From Desulfurococcales archaeon (GTDB taxonomy: Archaea > Thermoproteota > Thermoprotei_A > Sulfolobales > Fervidicoccaceae): a stretch of DNA of 58,367 nucleotides. The first letter of the stretch is position 1. The number at the start of each line of letters is the position of its first letter. This document shows positions 8,331 through 17,498 of this stretch, one piece after another. The notes under the pieces are model-generated. The model was not told the origin of the DNA. It saw only the letters and a program-made list of their open reading frames with translations, and did no database searches. The translations under genes were made by a program, and so were the position numbers. The DNA lies in NCBI GenBank assembly GCA_027014955.1, contig JALWDA010000073.1:76926-135292 (forward strand). Direction: 5' to 3'.

Positions 8331-10319
8331 TTGCCTGGGGATATAAGGAAGATAGCAGTCATAGGAGCAGGCACCATGGGCCACGGGATTGCAGAGGTTG
8401 CCGCTATGTCGGGATTCCAGGTGGCCCTGACAGACATTTCTGACGACATACTTAGGAGTGCCCTTGAGAAGATAAGGTGGAGCCTACAGAAGCTTAGAGA
8501 TAAGGGGGTTCTTAGGGAAAGCATTGAGGATGTAATGTCACGCATCACAACCACGACAAACCTAGAAGAGGCGTTGAAAGGAGCAGACTTCATGATAGAA
8601 GCAGTTCCCGAGAAACTGGACTTGAAGGCAAAAATATTCCAAACGGCAGACAGGGTAACCCCGGAGCACGCGATACTCGCAACAAACACCAGCAGCCTCC
8701 CCATTACAGAGATAGCTGCTTCGACCAGCAGGCCTGATAAGGTCGTTGGAATGCACTTCTTCAACCCACCTCCACTAATGCCGCTGGTGGAGGTCATAAG
8801 GGGGGAGAAGACCAGCGACCAGACCCTGGCAACCACCGTGGAGTTGGCCAAGAAGTTCGGCAAGCAGCCCGTGGTCGTAAACAAGGATGTCCCGGGCTTC
8901 ATAGTAAACCGTATACTCGCACGCGTGATGAACGCGGCCTGCTGGATGGTTGTTAGCGGAAAGGCGCCAGACCACATAGCGGTCGACAGCGCGCTTAAGT
9001 ACAAACTGGGCCTTCCCATGGGGGCCTTCGAACTCGCCGATTATAGTGGGATAGACGTCTTCTACTACGTTTTCAAAGCAATGAGTGAGCGTGGGTTCAA
9101 GAGTAACCCTTGCCCATTGTTTGAGGAGAAGTTTAAGAAAAACGAGCTTGGCATGAAGACTGGCAAGGGCTTCTACGAGTACCCCAAGCCAGGCGTCTAC
9201 GCTAGGCCCAATATACCCAAGGAGAAGGGAGAAAACATAGACCCCCTAAACGTCATAGCCCCAGCTGTAAACGAGGCCGCCTACCTCCTAAGAGAGAACA
9301 TAGCTACAAGAGACGACATTGACAAGGCGGTGAAACTGGGCCTAGGATACCCCAAGGGTGTATTCGAGTACGCTGACGACCTGGGAATAGACACGATTGT
9401 TCAAACACTAGAGGAAATGTACAAGGAAACCGGATGGGAGGAGTACAACCCCGATCCCCTTCTCAAGAGGATGGTCGAGGAAGGGAAACTGGGGAGGAAG
9501 ACTGGCAAGGGCTTCTACGAGTACCGTGAAGTAAAGACTATTGAAAAGGACACGCTCCTAATAAAGCTCGAACCCCCTCTGGCGTGGATTGTGCTCAACA
9601 GGCCCAACAAGCTAAACGCGCTATCGCCGAAGCTTCTCCAAGAGCTCTCCCAAACCCTGGACGAGCTAGAGGAAAACGAGGACATAAGAGTACTCATAAT
9701 AACGGGTAGTGGCAAGGCCTTCAGTGCTGGCGCGGATGTGAACCAGTTCGTCGGCCTCACTCCCTTCAAGGCAGCTATACTCTCAAGGAGATTCCAGGAG
9801 CTCCTGTTTAAGATAGAGTATTACACTAAGCCAGTAATAATGGCCATTAACGGCTTCTGCCTCGGCGGCGGAATGGAGCTAGCGATGGCAGGAGACTTCA
9901 GGATAGCCTCGGAGACGGCAATGCTCGGGCAGCCTGAGATAAACCTGGGCATAATACCAGGTGCTGGGGGAACAATGAGGCTACCCAGACTAGCGGGTCC
10001 CAGTAGAGCGAAGGAACTCATCTACACAGGGGACATGGTCCCAGCCAGCGAAGCGCTGAAAATGGGCGTCGTTGACAAGGTGGTGCCCCCTGAGAAGCTC
10101 GAGTCGGAGGCACGTACACTGGGGCTAAAGCTGGCCGAGAAACCCCCACTCGCCCTGCTGGCGGCAAAGTACTCCATACAGGTGGGTAGGGAGACAAGCA
10201 TTTGGAGCGGCATGTTCCTAGAGAGCAGCTATTTCGGGCTGCTATTCAGCACAGATGATGTGGTCGAGGGGATAACAGCTTTCATGGAAAAAAGGAAGCC
10301 AAAGTTCAAGGGCCGCTAG
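8331..10319 (+). CDS. Fused 3-hydroxyacyl-CoA dehydrogenase / enoyl-CoA hydratase
   Basis: A 662-residue bifunctional beta-oxidation enzyme. The order is: NAD-binding Rossmann domain (GAGTMGHGIAE at 12-22), HCDH C-terminal domain (VPGFIVNRILARVMNAACW, then KTGKGFYEYPKPG), a second HCDH C-terminal repeat (ending RKTGKGFYEYREV near 395), then a crotonase domain (about 400-655) with GSGKAFSAGADV and GFCLGGGMELAMAGD, the oxyanion-hole and hydratase Glu regions (INLGIIPGAGGTMRLPRL). The domain order is the reverse of bacterial FadB and is the one found in archaea. The TTG start at 8331 is preceded by GGGGGTGAAGG. It performs the hydration and NAD-dependent dehydrogenation between the acyl-CoA dehydrogenase and thiolase steps. 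Confidence 0.95.
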   Translation: MPGDIRKIAVIGAGTMGHGIAEVAAMSGFQVALTDISDDILRSALEKIRWSLQKLRDKGVLRESIEDVMSRITTTTNLEEALKGADFMIEAVPEKLDLKAKIFQTADRVTPEHAILATNTSSLPITEIAASTSRPDKVVGMHFFNPPPLMPLVEVIRGEKTSDQTLATTVELAKKFGKQPVVVNKDVPGFIVNRILARVMNAACWMVVSGKAPDHIAVDSALKYKLGLPMGAFELADYSGIDVFYYVFKAMSERGFKSNPCPLFEEKFKKNELGMKTGKGFYEYPKPGVYARPNIPKEKGENIDPLNVIAPAVNEAAYLLRENIATRDDIDKAVKLGLGYPKGVFEYADDLGIDTIVQTLEEMYKETGWEEYNPDPLLKRMVEEGKLGRKTGKGFYEYREVKTIEKDTLLIKLEPPLAWIVLNRPNKLNALSPKLLQELSQTLDELEENEDIRVLIITGSGKAFSAGADVNQFVGLTPFKAAILSRRFQELLFKIEYYTKPVIMAINGFCLGGGMELAMAGDFRIASETAMLGQPEINLGIIPGAGGTMRLPRLAGPSRAKELIYTGDMVPASEALKMGVVDKVVPPEKLESEARTLGLKLAEKPPLALLAAKYSIQVGRETSIWSGMFLESSYFGLLFSTDDVVEGITAFMEKRKPKFKGR

Positions 10320-10341
10320 TCCCCATTTTTAGAATGACTCC

Positions 10342-12351
10342 TCAACCCTCTTTTTCCTCCAGTCCCTGAGCCAGGATCTCGGCCACATCCTTGACCTCAA
10401 AACCGAGGTCACCAGCCTCGCTCCTGAACATGGCATTGCAGAAGGGGCAGGCAACGGCGACAATCTTGGCACCCGTGCTGGCAGCTTCTTCGGCCCTTAT
10501 TCTGCTTATCCGCTTGCCTTTCTTGAGCTCGAAGAACCCATGGGCTCCTCCCGCCCCGCAGCAGAAACTCCTTTCCCTGTTTCGGGGCATCTCCTTGAGC
10601 CGAAGGCCCTTAACGTTGCGCAGCAGGTTCCTTGGCTCATCGAAATGCCCGTTCCACCTGCCCAGGTAGCAGGGGTCGTGGTAGGTCACATCCTTGTACG
10701 CGTTAGCGACTGGTGTTGGTAGCCTGCCCTCCTTTACCAGCTGGTCTAGGAGAAGGGTGTGGTGGACTACTTCCAGATGGTAGCCGTAGAGTGGGTACTC
10801 GTGCTTGAAAACATTGTAACCATGGGGGCAGTTAACGAGAAGTTTCCTAAACTTGTACCTCTTAAGGGTCTCATAGTTGGTCTTTGCAACCTCGGCGAAC
10901 ATGAGCTCATCCCCTGCCCTCCTTACCGGTTCCCCACAACATTGCTCCTCAGCGAGGACTGCGACCCTTAGACCCGCGGATTTCAGTAGTTTTAGAAGGC
11001 TCTCGCCCACCCCCCTAAGGTTGGGATCGTAGGACACGTTGCACCCGGTCCAGTAGAGGATGTCGTACTCCTCTCCCTCCTTCGCCACCTCCGCCAGTCC
11101 CCTCTCCTCGAGGCTCCTTATCCACTCCTCACGGTCTACAGGGTTCATGCCATACGCGTTACCCGTCCTCATAATGTTATAGGACAGCTGGAGGAGGCCC
11201 TCGGGCACATTCTCCCCCTTGGCGTAAAGACCCCTCCTGGCGTCAAGGATAGTCTCCACATGGTGTATGTCTACGGGGCACTCATATACACATGCGCCGC
11301 ACATCACACAGGACCAGAAGACGTCGGGCTCCATTATCGCTTCTATCCCCTTGTCCCAGTCCCCCTTGTCCATGGCCTGCCTCATGTCGAGGATCATCCT
11401 CATTGGGGATAGTGGCTTTCCGCTTATGTTCGCAGGGCACGCGTTGTGGCAGCGGGCACATTTCGTACACGCGTCGTAGTCCATCCTCTGCTTCCAAGTT
11501 GTGTGGGAGAGCTTGACTATACCCAGCTCCCCTGTCTCCACAGCCTTCTCCAGATTGTCCACCGGCTTGAACGCGGAGGGATGTTCCAGCCTAGAGTAGA
11601 AAATGTTCAGGATGCCGCCGACAACTATGTGGGATAGTTTGGTGAACGGCAGGAGGGCAATCCCGGCCATTGCGATACCCAGGTGGAAAAGCCACAGCCC
11701 CCTGTAGAGCTGACGTAGGTCATCCCCATCCATTCCCTGGAAGAGCCCCGACAAATACATGCCTATGGGGTCCCAGTAGCCTATCCACTCCCTCCTATAG
11801 ACAAGCGTGTTAATAGCATCCAGAATAAAACCTGTAACCAGAATCACTCCGAGAAGCAGCAGCACAGCGTAGTCCTCACGGGACTGTGGAAGACCCGTGG
11901 TCAGGCCCCTCGCCCTTCTATAAAAAGCCAACACTATGCCAGCAAGAGCCATAAGGCCTCCAGAGACTGCCATAAGCTTAAAGGCCCTATAAACACCGTC
12001 CACGAGAAACCTCCTGTCAAAGAATCTTAGCGTAATGTCGAACTCGATAGCCCTTAGAACCGTAGCTATGAAAAGAAGGAGCATCCCATAGAAGATCAGA
12101 GCATGCATGACTCCCTCGAACATCTTCTGGAGAACCTTCGCCTGAAGCAGCGAGTGAGACATGAGCCTCCCTAGGCGCTCTCTAATCCTGTCGGGCTTGG
12201 GCAGGTAGAAGGCCTTGCCAAACCACCTTCTTGAATACCTTGAGAACCCATACAGAAGAACAAAGGCGACGGCAAGGGTGAAAACGTAAACAAGAGGCTC
12301 GAGGTCCTCGACGTAGAGGAAGTGTTCAATGCCCACAAGGCTGATGGACAA
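10342..12351 (-). CDS. Membrane Fe-S oxidoreductase of the EMO/EtfD type (ETF:quinone oxidoreductase candidate)
   Basis: A 669-residue protein with a NarI-like membrane half and an HdrD-like catalytic half. Hydrophobic segments lie at about 20-38, 80-100, 122-143, 161-183 and 218-253, with His83 and His223 as possible haem ligands. Two 4Fe-4S motifs follow: C295-x2-C298-x2-C301-x3-C305 and C348-x2-C351-x2-C354-x3-C358. Two CCG (DUF224) modules follow with CCG at 471-473 and 597-599. This exact order is that of membrane ETF:menaquinone oxidoreductases (EMO, EtfD) that replace ETF-QO in beta-oxidation, and EtfB/EtfA, two acyl-CoA dehydrogenases and an acyl-CoA ligase are in this window. A DsrK/HdrD-like lactate or thiol role is the alternative. 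The TTG start at 12351 has GGAGGGG upstream. Divergent from the LUD protein. Confidence 0.8.
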   Translation of the reverse strand: MSISLVGIEHFLYVEDLEPLVYVFTLAVAFVLLYGFSRYSRRWFGKAFYLPKPDRIRERLGRLMSHSLLQAKVLQKMFEGVMHALIFYGMLLLFIATVLRAIEFDITLRFFDRRFLVDGVYRAFKLMAVSGGLMALAGIVLAFYRRARGLTTGLPQSREDYAVLLLLGVILVTGFILDAINTLVYRREWIGYWDPIGMYLSGLFQGMDGDDLRQLYRGLWLFHLGIAMAGIALLPFTKLSHIVVGGILNIFYSRLEHPSAFKPVDNLEKAVETGELGIVKLSHTTWKQRMDYDACTKCARCHNACPANISGKPLSPMRMILDMRQAMDKGDWDKGIEAIMEPDVFWSCVMCGACVYECPVDIHHVETILDARRGLYAKGENVPEGLLQLSYNIMRTGNAYGMNPVDREEWIRSLEERGLAEVAKEGEEYDILYWTGCNVSYDPNLRGVGESLLKLLKSAGLRVAVLAEEQCCGEPVRRAGDELMFAEVAKTNYETLKRYKFRKLLVNCPHGYNVFKHEYPLYGYHLEVVHHTLLLDQLVKEGRLPTPVANAYKDVTYHDPCYLGRWNGHFDEPRNLLRNVKGLRLKEMPRNRERSFCCGAGGAHGFFELKKGKRISRIRAEEAASTGAKIVAVACPFCNAMFRSEAGDLGFEVKDVAEILAQGLEEKEG

Positions 12352-12464
12352 GCCTAACCCCTCCCTAGAGCCAGCGGGCTCTGACAGGCTAGAATATCAG
12401 TGTCGAAGATATAAATCGTCAGCGACAATAAACAAAACCCAACATCCCCTAAGGGGCGTCAATC

Positions 12465-13655
12465 TTGTTCATACTCCAGGTCTACAAGCTTCTCGATGAC
12501 AAGAGATTCCAAGAGAGTATAACGAGGGCCTCTAACAACGCCCGCCATGGGGTCTCAAAGGCGCTCAAGGAGAACCCTTGGCTGGAGGAGCTGGCTGCGA
12601 GGATAAAGGAGGTAGGGGACCAGGTAATCAGCAACCTGGAGCACTATATAGACAAGACCATAACCAGTCTCCAAAGAGCTGGTGCGGGGGCACACCTGGC
12701 CAGAGATTCGAGAGAGGCGCTCAGGATATTCGACGACCTTACGCCGGATGTGGACCTTGTTGTCATGTCTAAGAGCATGGCGGCGGAGGAGATAGGGTTG
12801 AGGGAACACCTTGAGAAACGAGGGGTGGAGGTCTGGGAGACCGATTTGGGGCAGTTCCTAGTACAGCTTGAGAATGGGAAGCCCATGCACACCATAGCTC
12901 CAGCAATACACATAACCCGCGCCAAGGCCAGGCGGTTATTAAGCAGGCTGGGAAGGGATCCGGGCAGTGAGGAGCCGGAGAAACTAGCCCATGCTGCCAG
13001 GGAGTTTCTCAGGGGAAAAATACTATCCGCTAAAACGGGGGTCACCGGCGGCAATGCGATAGCTGCTGATACCGGGAGCCTCGTGTTGGTTGAGAATGAG
13101 GGAAACATTAGGCTGGTATCAGGTGTTGTCGAGCATCATATTGCAATAGTTCCGGTCGACAAGATACTACCCGACCTAAGGACGGCGCTGGACATGGTGC
13201 TCGTCCAGTCCGCCTACGCGGGTATATTCCCCCCAACCTACATAAACGTGATAACCGGGCCCAGCAGCACCGCCGACATAGAGCACAAGAGGGTTCTTGG
13301 CGCCCAGGGGCCTCGCAGGCTGGACGTAATATTGCTCGACAACGGGCGCCTAAGGGCCAGCAAGCACCCCGTTCTCAAAGCCCAGCTAAGGTGCGTGAGG
13401 TGCGGACGCTGCCAGTTCGAATGCCCCGTTTGGGAAAAACTCGCTAATCACTGGGGCGGCCCCGTTTACGGGGGGCCCATGGGGCTCAACTGGACTTCAA
13501 TCGTGCATGATCCCGACCTCGCTAGCGAGCTTTCCTTCTACTGCCTCCTCTGCGGCCGCTGTAGCCAGGTCTGTCCCGTGTCCATTCCTCTGGATGACAT
13601 AATAAGATGGCACCGTACACGGGTTTGGAAAGAGGGGCACTCTGGGGAAAACTAA
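12465..13655 (+). CDS. LUD-domain ferredoxin-like protein (LutB-like)
   Basis: A 396-residue protein: an N-terminal LUD domain of lactate-utilisation proteins (GVTGGNAIAADTGSLVLVENEGN, then GPSSTADIEHKRVLGAQGP) followed by two 4Fe-4S motifs, CVRCGRCQFECP (about 306-317) and CLLCGRCSQVCP (about 359-370). LutB oxidises L-lactate together with LutA (CCG domains) and LutC. No separate LutA or LutC is next to it; the only CCG protein nearby is the divergent membrane Fe-S gene, with which it shares a 113-base intergenic region. It may therefore feed electrons into that membrane protein (inference). The start is TTG 12465 with AAGGGG upstream. The last residues are hydrophilic with no membrane segment. 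Confidence 0.8.
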   Translation: MFILQVYKLLDDKRFQESITRASNNARHGVSKALKENPWLEELAARIKEVGDQVISNLEHYIDKTITSLQRAGAGAHLARDSREALRIFDDLTPDVDLVVMSKSMAAEEIGLREHLEKRGVEVWETDLGQFLVQLENGKPMHTIAPAIHITRAKARRLLSRLGRDPGSEEPEKLAHAAREFLRGKILSAKTGVTGGNAIAADTGSLVLVENEGNIRLVSGVVEHHIAIVPVDKILPDLRTALDMVLVQSAYAGIFPPTYINVITGPSSTADIEHKRVLGAQGPRRLDVILLDNGRLRASKHPVLKAQLRCVRCGRCQFECPVWEKLANHWGGPVYGGPMGLNWTSIVHDPDLASELSFYCLLCGRCSQVCPVSIPLDDIIRWHRTRVWKEGHSGEN

Positions 13656-13700
13656 CAATATTAACATTCCAAAGCCAATATACTAGACCCGGTGTCGGGC

Positions 13701-14873
13701 TTGAAACTGCATGAGTACCAAGCTAAGCAGTTCTTCGCCAAACACGGGATACCTATACCCAGAGGGAAGCTGGCCACAACCCCTGAGGAAGTAGAGCAAG
13801 CCGCCCGCGAGCTTGGTGGCAGAGTGGTCCTGAAGTCACAGATACTCGTAGGAGGCCGTGGCAAGGCGGGTGCGATAAGGCTGGCAAACTCTCCCGAGGA
13901 GGCCCGCAGGGTGGCTGAGGAGCTGTTCGGCCGGGTCTTTAAAGGCCATGTTGTTAAGAAGATCTACGTGGAGGAACAGCTTGACATAGCCCGTGAGATG
14001 TACGTGGGCTATGTGCTTGACCGTGCTAAGAAGGGCTTCACGCTCATTGTGAGCAGTGTTGGGGGGATGGAGATAGAAGAGATAGCGGCGAGACACCCTG
14101 ACAAGATTTCCAAGACAACCATAGATCCCGTCTATGGGCTATGGGACTTCCAAGTGAGAAACGCCCTTTACAAGGCGAGCATGCCCAATGAGTACTTCAA
14201 AGAGGTTTTCAGAATAGCAAAGAAACTGTATGAAATACTAACCACCTATGAGGCAGAGTTGACTGAGATAAACCCCCTGGTCGTGACAGGAGAGGGGAAA
14301 ATAGTTGCGGCGGACGCCCGTCTTAACATAGACGACAACGCCCTCTTCCGCCACAAGGACCTGGAACAGCTCAGGGACTACACCGAGGAGGACCAGCTCG
14401 AGAGAATAGCAGTCGAGAGAGGACTGAACTATGTCAAGCTGGACGGAAACATAGGAGTGATAGCAAATGGCGCGGGCATGTCCATGGCCACCATGGACCT
14501 CATCTACATAATGGGAGGTAAGCCGGCCAACTTCCTCGACGTGGGAGGCGGCGCGAGTAGCGAGGTAGTGAAAAAAGCCATAGAGACAATACTGATGGAC
14601 AAGAACGTCAAAGTGATATTCATCAACATATTCGGGGGAATAACCCGGTGCGACGAGGTGGCAAGGGGCATAGTCAAGGCCCTCTCCGAGATGGAGATTG
14701 GGGTACCAATAGTCATTAGGCTCGCGGGCACCAACGAGGAGGAGGGCCGTAAGATACTTGAGGACTTCATACGTGAGACGGGCATAAAGTTGCACATAGC
14801 CAAGACAATGGAGGAGGGAGCGCGGATTGCTGTTGAACTAGCCCGTAAAATAGAGGAGGGAGGTGAGGCCTGA
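13701..14873 (+). CDS. sucC: Succinyl-CoA synthetase (ADP-forming) beta subunit
   Basis: ATP-grasp subunit of about 390 residues that, with SucD, makes ATP/GTP and succinate from succinyl-CoA. It begins [20 protein letters not shown], the family's canonical N-terminus, which fixes the TTG at 13701 as the start rather than GTG 13692. Other visible motifs are [18 protein letters not shown] (nucleotide binding), [10 protein letters not shown], and the C-terminal [14 protein letters not shown] and [18 protein letters not shown]. The stop codon overlaps the sucD start by one base (TGATG), so the two are translationally coupled. Confidence 0.96.
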   Translation: MKLHEYQAKQFFAKHGIPIPRGKLATTPEEVEQAARELGGRVVLKSQILVGGRGKAGAIRLANSPEEARRVAEELFGRVFKGHVVKKIYVEEQLDIAREMYVGYVLDRAKKGFTLIVSSVGGMEIEEIAARHPDKISKTTIDPVYGLWDFQVRNALYKASMPNEYFKEVFRIAKKLYEILTTYEAELTEINPLVVTGEGKIVAADARLNIDDNALFRHKDLEQLRDYTEEDQLERIAVERGLNYVKLDGNIGVIANGAGMSMATMDLIYIMGGKPANFLDVGGGASSEVVKKAIETILMDKNVKVIFINIFGGITRCDEVARGIVKALSEMEIGVPIVIRLAGTNEEEGRKILEDFIRETGIKLHIAKTMEEGARIAVELARKIEEGGEA

Positions 14874-15751
14874 TGGCGATAATAGTAGATCGTAACACCA
14901 AGGTTATTGTACAGGGCATAACTGGTAGCCAGGGGCGCTTCCATACTGAAAGGATGCTGAAGTACGGCACCCGTATAGTAGCTGGTGTAACCCCGGGCAA
15001 GGAGGGTCAGAGTGTGCATGGTGTCCCGGTTTACAATACTGTGGAAAAGGCAGTAAAGCAGACAGGTGCCGACGCTAGCATAATATTCGTGCCCGCCCCC
15101 TTCGCAGCGGATGCCTTCATGGAAGCCGTTGAAGCAGGGCTAAAAACCGTGGTAGTGATAACAGAGGGCATACCCGTGCATGACGAGCTGAAGATGTACC
15201 ACAAGGCAAAGAAGGAGGGAGTAACACTAATCGGTCCAAACACTCCCGGTATTCTCAGCGTTGGTGAGACACACCTAGGAATAATGCCCACGCACGTTTT
15301 CAAGCCAGGACCGGTGGGCATAGTGTCGAGAAGCGGGACCCTCACATACCAGGTAGGTGCCTACCTAACCAGCTTGGACGTCGGCCAGTCAACAGTCCTC
15401 GGCATCGGAGGCGACAGGATAGTTGGCCTGACTTTTGTGGAAGTGCTCGAGAAATTCGAGAAGGACACCCAGACAAAGCTAGTCATTCTAATAGGCGAAA
15501 TCGGAGGCACGGCTGAAGAAGAGGCAGCAGAGTACATAAAGAGCAAAATGACCAAACCCGTTGTGGGCTACATTGCTGGAATAACTGCTCCCCCCGGGAA
15601 GAGGATGGGTCACGCGGGGGCCATAATAGAGGGGGGGAAAGGGACGGCTGAGTCGAAGATAAAAGCCCTGGAGAGCGCAGGGGCCAAGGTCGGTAAGACT
15701 CCTCTCGAGGTAGCGCAAATAGCAAAGCAAATACTAGAAGGGGACCAATAA
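14873..15751 (+). CDS. sucD: Succinyl-CoA synthetase (ADP-forming) alpha subunit
   Basis: CoA-binding subunit of 292 residues. It has the N-terminal [19 protein letters not shown] CoA-binding fold, [12 protein letters not shown], and the phospho-histidine loop [17 protein letters not shown]. The ATG overlaps the TGA of sucC by one base, and GGGAGGTGAGG provides the ribosome binding site. After the gene, GTTTTTAG near 15779 could serve as a T-rich transcription end. Confidence 0.97.
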   Translation: MAIIVDRNTKVIVQGITGSQGRFHTERMLKYGTRIVAGVTPGKEGQSVHGVPVYNTVEKAVKQTGADASIIFVPAPFAADAFMEAVEAGLKTVVVITEGIPVHDELKMYHKAKKEGVTLIGPNTPGILSVGETHLGIMPTHVFKPGPVGIVSRSGTLTYQVGAYLTSLDVGQSTVLGIGGDRIVGLTFVEVLEKFEKDTQTKLVILIGEIGGTAEEEAAEYIKSKMTKPVVGYIAGITAPPGKRMGHAGAIIEGGKGTAESKIKALESAGAKVGKTPLEVAQIAKQILEGDQ

Positions 15752-15912
15752 AACCCCTCCAGGATAGAAGTCCCCCTAGTTTTTAGGGAGTAGGTTACCC
15801 ACATATTTCTCAGGATTGTAGTATTGTAATTTGTAAGAGTTTCCCAACAATCCAAGGCCAGTCAATTAGCATTGCAGGTACGCGCGGAATAGCCGCCAGT
15901 ATGGGTCGTTTT

Positions 15913-16812
15913 TCATGCCTTGAACGGATTACCTTTCCAGAGGCGTTTCCTAAATGCCTCCAGGGGCTCTGGCTCCCTTCCCATGTATTCAGCCGCAGTC
16001 ACTAGCCTAACGCCCAACCTCTCAGCCTCCTCTACATGCTGACGTATCCTCTCCCGGTACTTAGGGTCCCTCACCAGATGGTGGTCTGCGATTAACGTTT
16101 CGGGTTTCAGGGTCCTTATTATCTCGAGCATGCCTTCAAGCCCCTGCTTAACTGCCTGTACCGGGACCTTGTAACCCGCGAAGTAAGTGGGCGGGCCCCC
16201 AAGGATAACGAGCTTTGGCCGGGGTGTCCGCCATCTCCTGAGAACCTCCAATGCAGCAGCATCTGCTGGCCCCTGTACGTCGCTTGTAAAGATAAGCGTC
16301 TCGTCACCGCATTGGAGTCTCACCATGAGGACCTTGCCTACCCTAGTGCCAGGCTCTCCGTGCCACACGGGTGGGGAAAACTGTATCCTGAGGTCTCCCA
16401 GCTCTATAGTCTCGCCGTCAGCGTATATAACGCGGGCAGTCTCAGCGACTCCTGATTTCTCCAGGAAGAACCGGGCTCTGGACCTTTGGCTGGAGTTGAT
16501 GTCCTTCAAGGGGTGTTTGACCAGGAGGATTTTCCCCTCATAGGACCCGGGGTGGTCCCTCATATAATGGTCATAGTGATAGTGGGTGATGGTAACCACC
16601 TCGGAGGACTCCAACGCCCTCAGTGCCTCTCCCCGTAATTCCCTAAGCCTATCCGTCTCAAGAGGGTGGGGTGGTAAGCCAAAGCGTGTGGGTGCGAGGG
16701 AAGCGCCGAGGTCGAGACCCACCTTTACGCTACACATTTCCACCTGAGTTGCGAGACTCCTTACCCCCATACTATCCGCTGCGATTATCCTGACACGCAA
16801 CCCTGGCGCCAC
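15913..16812 (-). CDS. UPF0282 metallo-beta-lactamase-fold hydrolase
   Basis: A 299-residue archaeal protein with the metal-binding THYHYDHYM motif, VWHGEPGTRVG and IADHHLVRDPKYRERI; these place it in the UPF0282 branch of the metallo-beta-lactamase superfamily. No substrate is known for this family. It is the last gene of a minus-strand run behind bioY, the fused EcfA and ecfT, with 38 bases between it and ecfT. The frame opens with GTG at 16812. A TTG at 16800 preceded by GGTAGGTGG is an equally good start. Confidence 0.75.
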   Translation of the reverse strand: MAPGLRVRIIAADSMGVRSLATQVEMCSVKVGLDLGASLAPTRFGLPPHPLETDRLRELRGEALRALESSEVVTITHYHYDHYMRDHPGSYEGKILLVKHPLKDINSSQRSRARFFLEKSGVAETARVIYADGETIELGDLRIQFSPPVWHGEPGTRVGKVLMVRLQCGDETLIFTSDVQGPADAAALEVLRRWRTPRPKLVILGGPPTYFAGYKVPVQAVKQGLEGMLEIIRTLKPETLIADHHLVRDPKYRERIRQHVEEAERLGVRLVTAAEYMGREPEPLEAFRKRLWKGNPFKA

Positions 16813-16850
16813 CTACCTGGTTGAAAATAGAGGCGGGACGGCGCAAAAAC

Positions 16851-17498
16851 CTAACCATTCTCTCCCTGCTTAATAGTCCTAGACATTATGTATCGGCCCT
16901 GTAGGTACTGGACCTCTGCGAGCAGGAGGGACTGGTCCAAGAGGTTATGAGCCAAGGCCCTGAGGCCAGTAACGAGCAGGCTCAGCCTATCCCTCAGCCC
17001 ACTGGGCCTGTAGCCATTAACCCTAATAACACCCCATATGTCGCCCAATAGGCATAGAGCGAGGAAGACAAGCCTTAGCGCAGCCAGGTATGTTAGCCCG
17101 ACCCCAGGTGACGCTTTGGATAGTAGCCTAACAATGGCTACTGTGTCTATCATACTATACGCGACGAGACCCCCAAACGTGAGAGCCGCCAATCTCACCA
17201 CTCCCAGTAACAGGTGCTCGGGGGAGAACGTGCCTACGAGTAGCTGGAAAAAAGACGCGGTGGCTACGAATACACCTGCAAACACTAGTAAAAACCTAGC
17301 CGCGGCCAACAGCATAGCAAGCGAGCCCACGGCAAGACGGGCAACGAGGACTATTAAGAGCATGGTGATGAGGAAGGGGCTTAACGTGAACGCAGAGATC
17401 CCTATGAATAGCATTAGGAATAAGGGTAGTAGGGCACCCCTAATCATTCCTCTATTCTCGGAGGAGTTTGCTTGCATCGCGTTACAGAGAGAGGTCAA
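16851..17498 (-). CDS. ecfT: ECF transporter T component
   Basis: A 215-residue protein with four to five hydrophobic stretches (LLPLFLMLFIGISAFTLSPF, LIVLVARLAVGSLAMLLAA, FLLVFAGVFVATASFFQLLV, VRLAALTFGGLVAYS) and a C-terminal cytoplasmic helix pair ending LLLAEVQYLQGRYI, as expected of the energy-coupling EcfT (CbiQ) family. Its start overlaps the end of the ATPase gene by 17 bases. An internal ATG at 17447 gives a slightly shorter protein and may be the true start. Together with the fused ATPase and BioY it forms a biotin ECF importer. Confidence 0.78.
   Translation of the reverse strand: MTSLCNAMQANSSENRGMIRGALLPLFLMLFIGISAFTLSPFLITMLLIVLVARLAVGSLAMLLAAARFLLVFAGVFVATASFFQLLVGTFSPEHLLLGVVRLAALTFGGLVAYSMIDTVAIVRLLSKASPGVGLTYLAALRLVFLALCLLGDIWGVIRVNGYRPSGLRDRLSLLVTGLRALAHNLLDQSLLLAEVQYLQGRYIMSRTIKQGENG

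Noticed and set aside
10391-10722. Plus-strand open frames over the membrane Fe-S gene
   Set aside because: They are antisense shadows; the minus-strand protein has full-length motifs and the plus frames show none.
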